A DNA stretch of 64,000 bases from Thermomicrobiales bacterium. GTDB lineage: Bacteria; Chloroflexota; Chloroflexia; Thermomicrobiales; UBA6265. How positions within the stretch are numbered: the stretch's first letter is position 1; every line of letters begins with the position of its first letter. The notes under the pieces are model-generated. The model searched no databases, was not told the origin of the DNA, and was given only the letters and a program-made list of their open reading frames with translations. The translations under genes and the position numbers were made by a program. Positions 63,994 through 64,000 of this stretch are shown here, piece by piece. The DNA lies in assembly GCA_030447415.1 (NCBI GenBank), contig JAUJOZ010000008.1, forward strand, positions 1 to 64,000, read 5' to 3'.

Positions 63994-64000
63994 CCTCAGG

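Overview
The window is about 64 kb of GC-rich bacterial chromosome with no rRNA, tRNA or CRISPR array. The S10-spc-alpha gene order running on into truA-rplM-rpsI, the zinc-binding forms of S14 and L36, a surface protein with an LPSTG sorting signal, and a LexA box of the GAAC-N4-GTTC type together suggest a monoderm member of Chloroflexota near Thermomicrobia/Sphaerobacter. That placement is inference; no search was run.

Layout. 1-450: two very small minus-strand genes with their own terminator, of mobile-element or phage character, abutting a truncated rplB at about 451. 451-16.5 kb: one long plus-strand ribosomal super-operon, rplB' to rplQ with secY, adk, map and rpoA, then truA, rplM and rpsI, closed by a strong terminator. 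infA is not in its usual place between map and rpmJ. 16.7-21.2 kb: minus-strand genes (a TIM-barrel-like protein, a metallo-beta-lactamase-fold hydrolase, a histidine phosphatase, an endonuclease III-like glycosylase, a frameshifted lipoprotein). 21.2-30.7 kb: a pyrimidine operon pyrC-carA-carB-pyrK-pyrD-pyrE behind a promoter and an attenuator, with a wrecked cation/H+ antiporter gene between pyrD and pyrE. 30.8-34.6 kb: minus strand, a secreted protein with an in-frame stop, a small coiled-coil protein and ligA. 34.7-43 kb: plus strand, a DnaQ-UvrC fusion, a three-gene sugar ABC importer without its ATPase, a family-4 uracil-DNA glycosylase and RNase J. 43.1-48.4 kb: minus strand, the mutagenesis cassette imuB-DUF6504-dnaE2 behind a perfect LexA palindrome. 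48.6-58.5 kb: plus strand, ftsK, an acetyltransferase, recR, an acetyltransferase-like protein, an R3H/AAA ATPase, tmk, a c-di-AMP receptor-like PII protein and a zinc-ribbon membrane protein. 58.7-60.4 kb: an IS5-family element with a membrane-protein gene inside its inverted repeats. 60.5-64 kb: nadK with an NrtR-type regulator, then a long leader and an LPXTG surface protein.

DNA repair is the main theme outside the ribosomal and pyrimidine operons: nth, ligA, dnaQ-uvrC, a uracil-DNA glycosylase, imuB-dnaE2 and recR all lie in this window.

A recurring anomaly affects the reading. At least seven single-base deletions, nearly all in or beside G/C runs, break otherwise good genes, including the essential rpsM and rpmJ. 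There are no matching insertions, so consensus sequencing error is the simplest explanation. Frame-broken genes here should therefore not be called pseudogenes without checking reads. The antiporter gene, which has a large internal deletion, is the exception.
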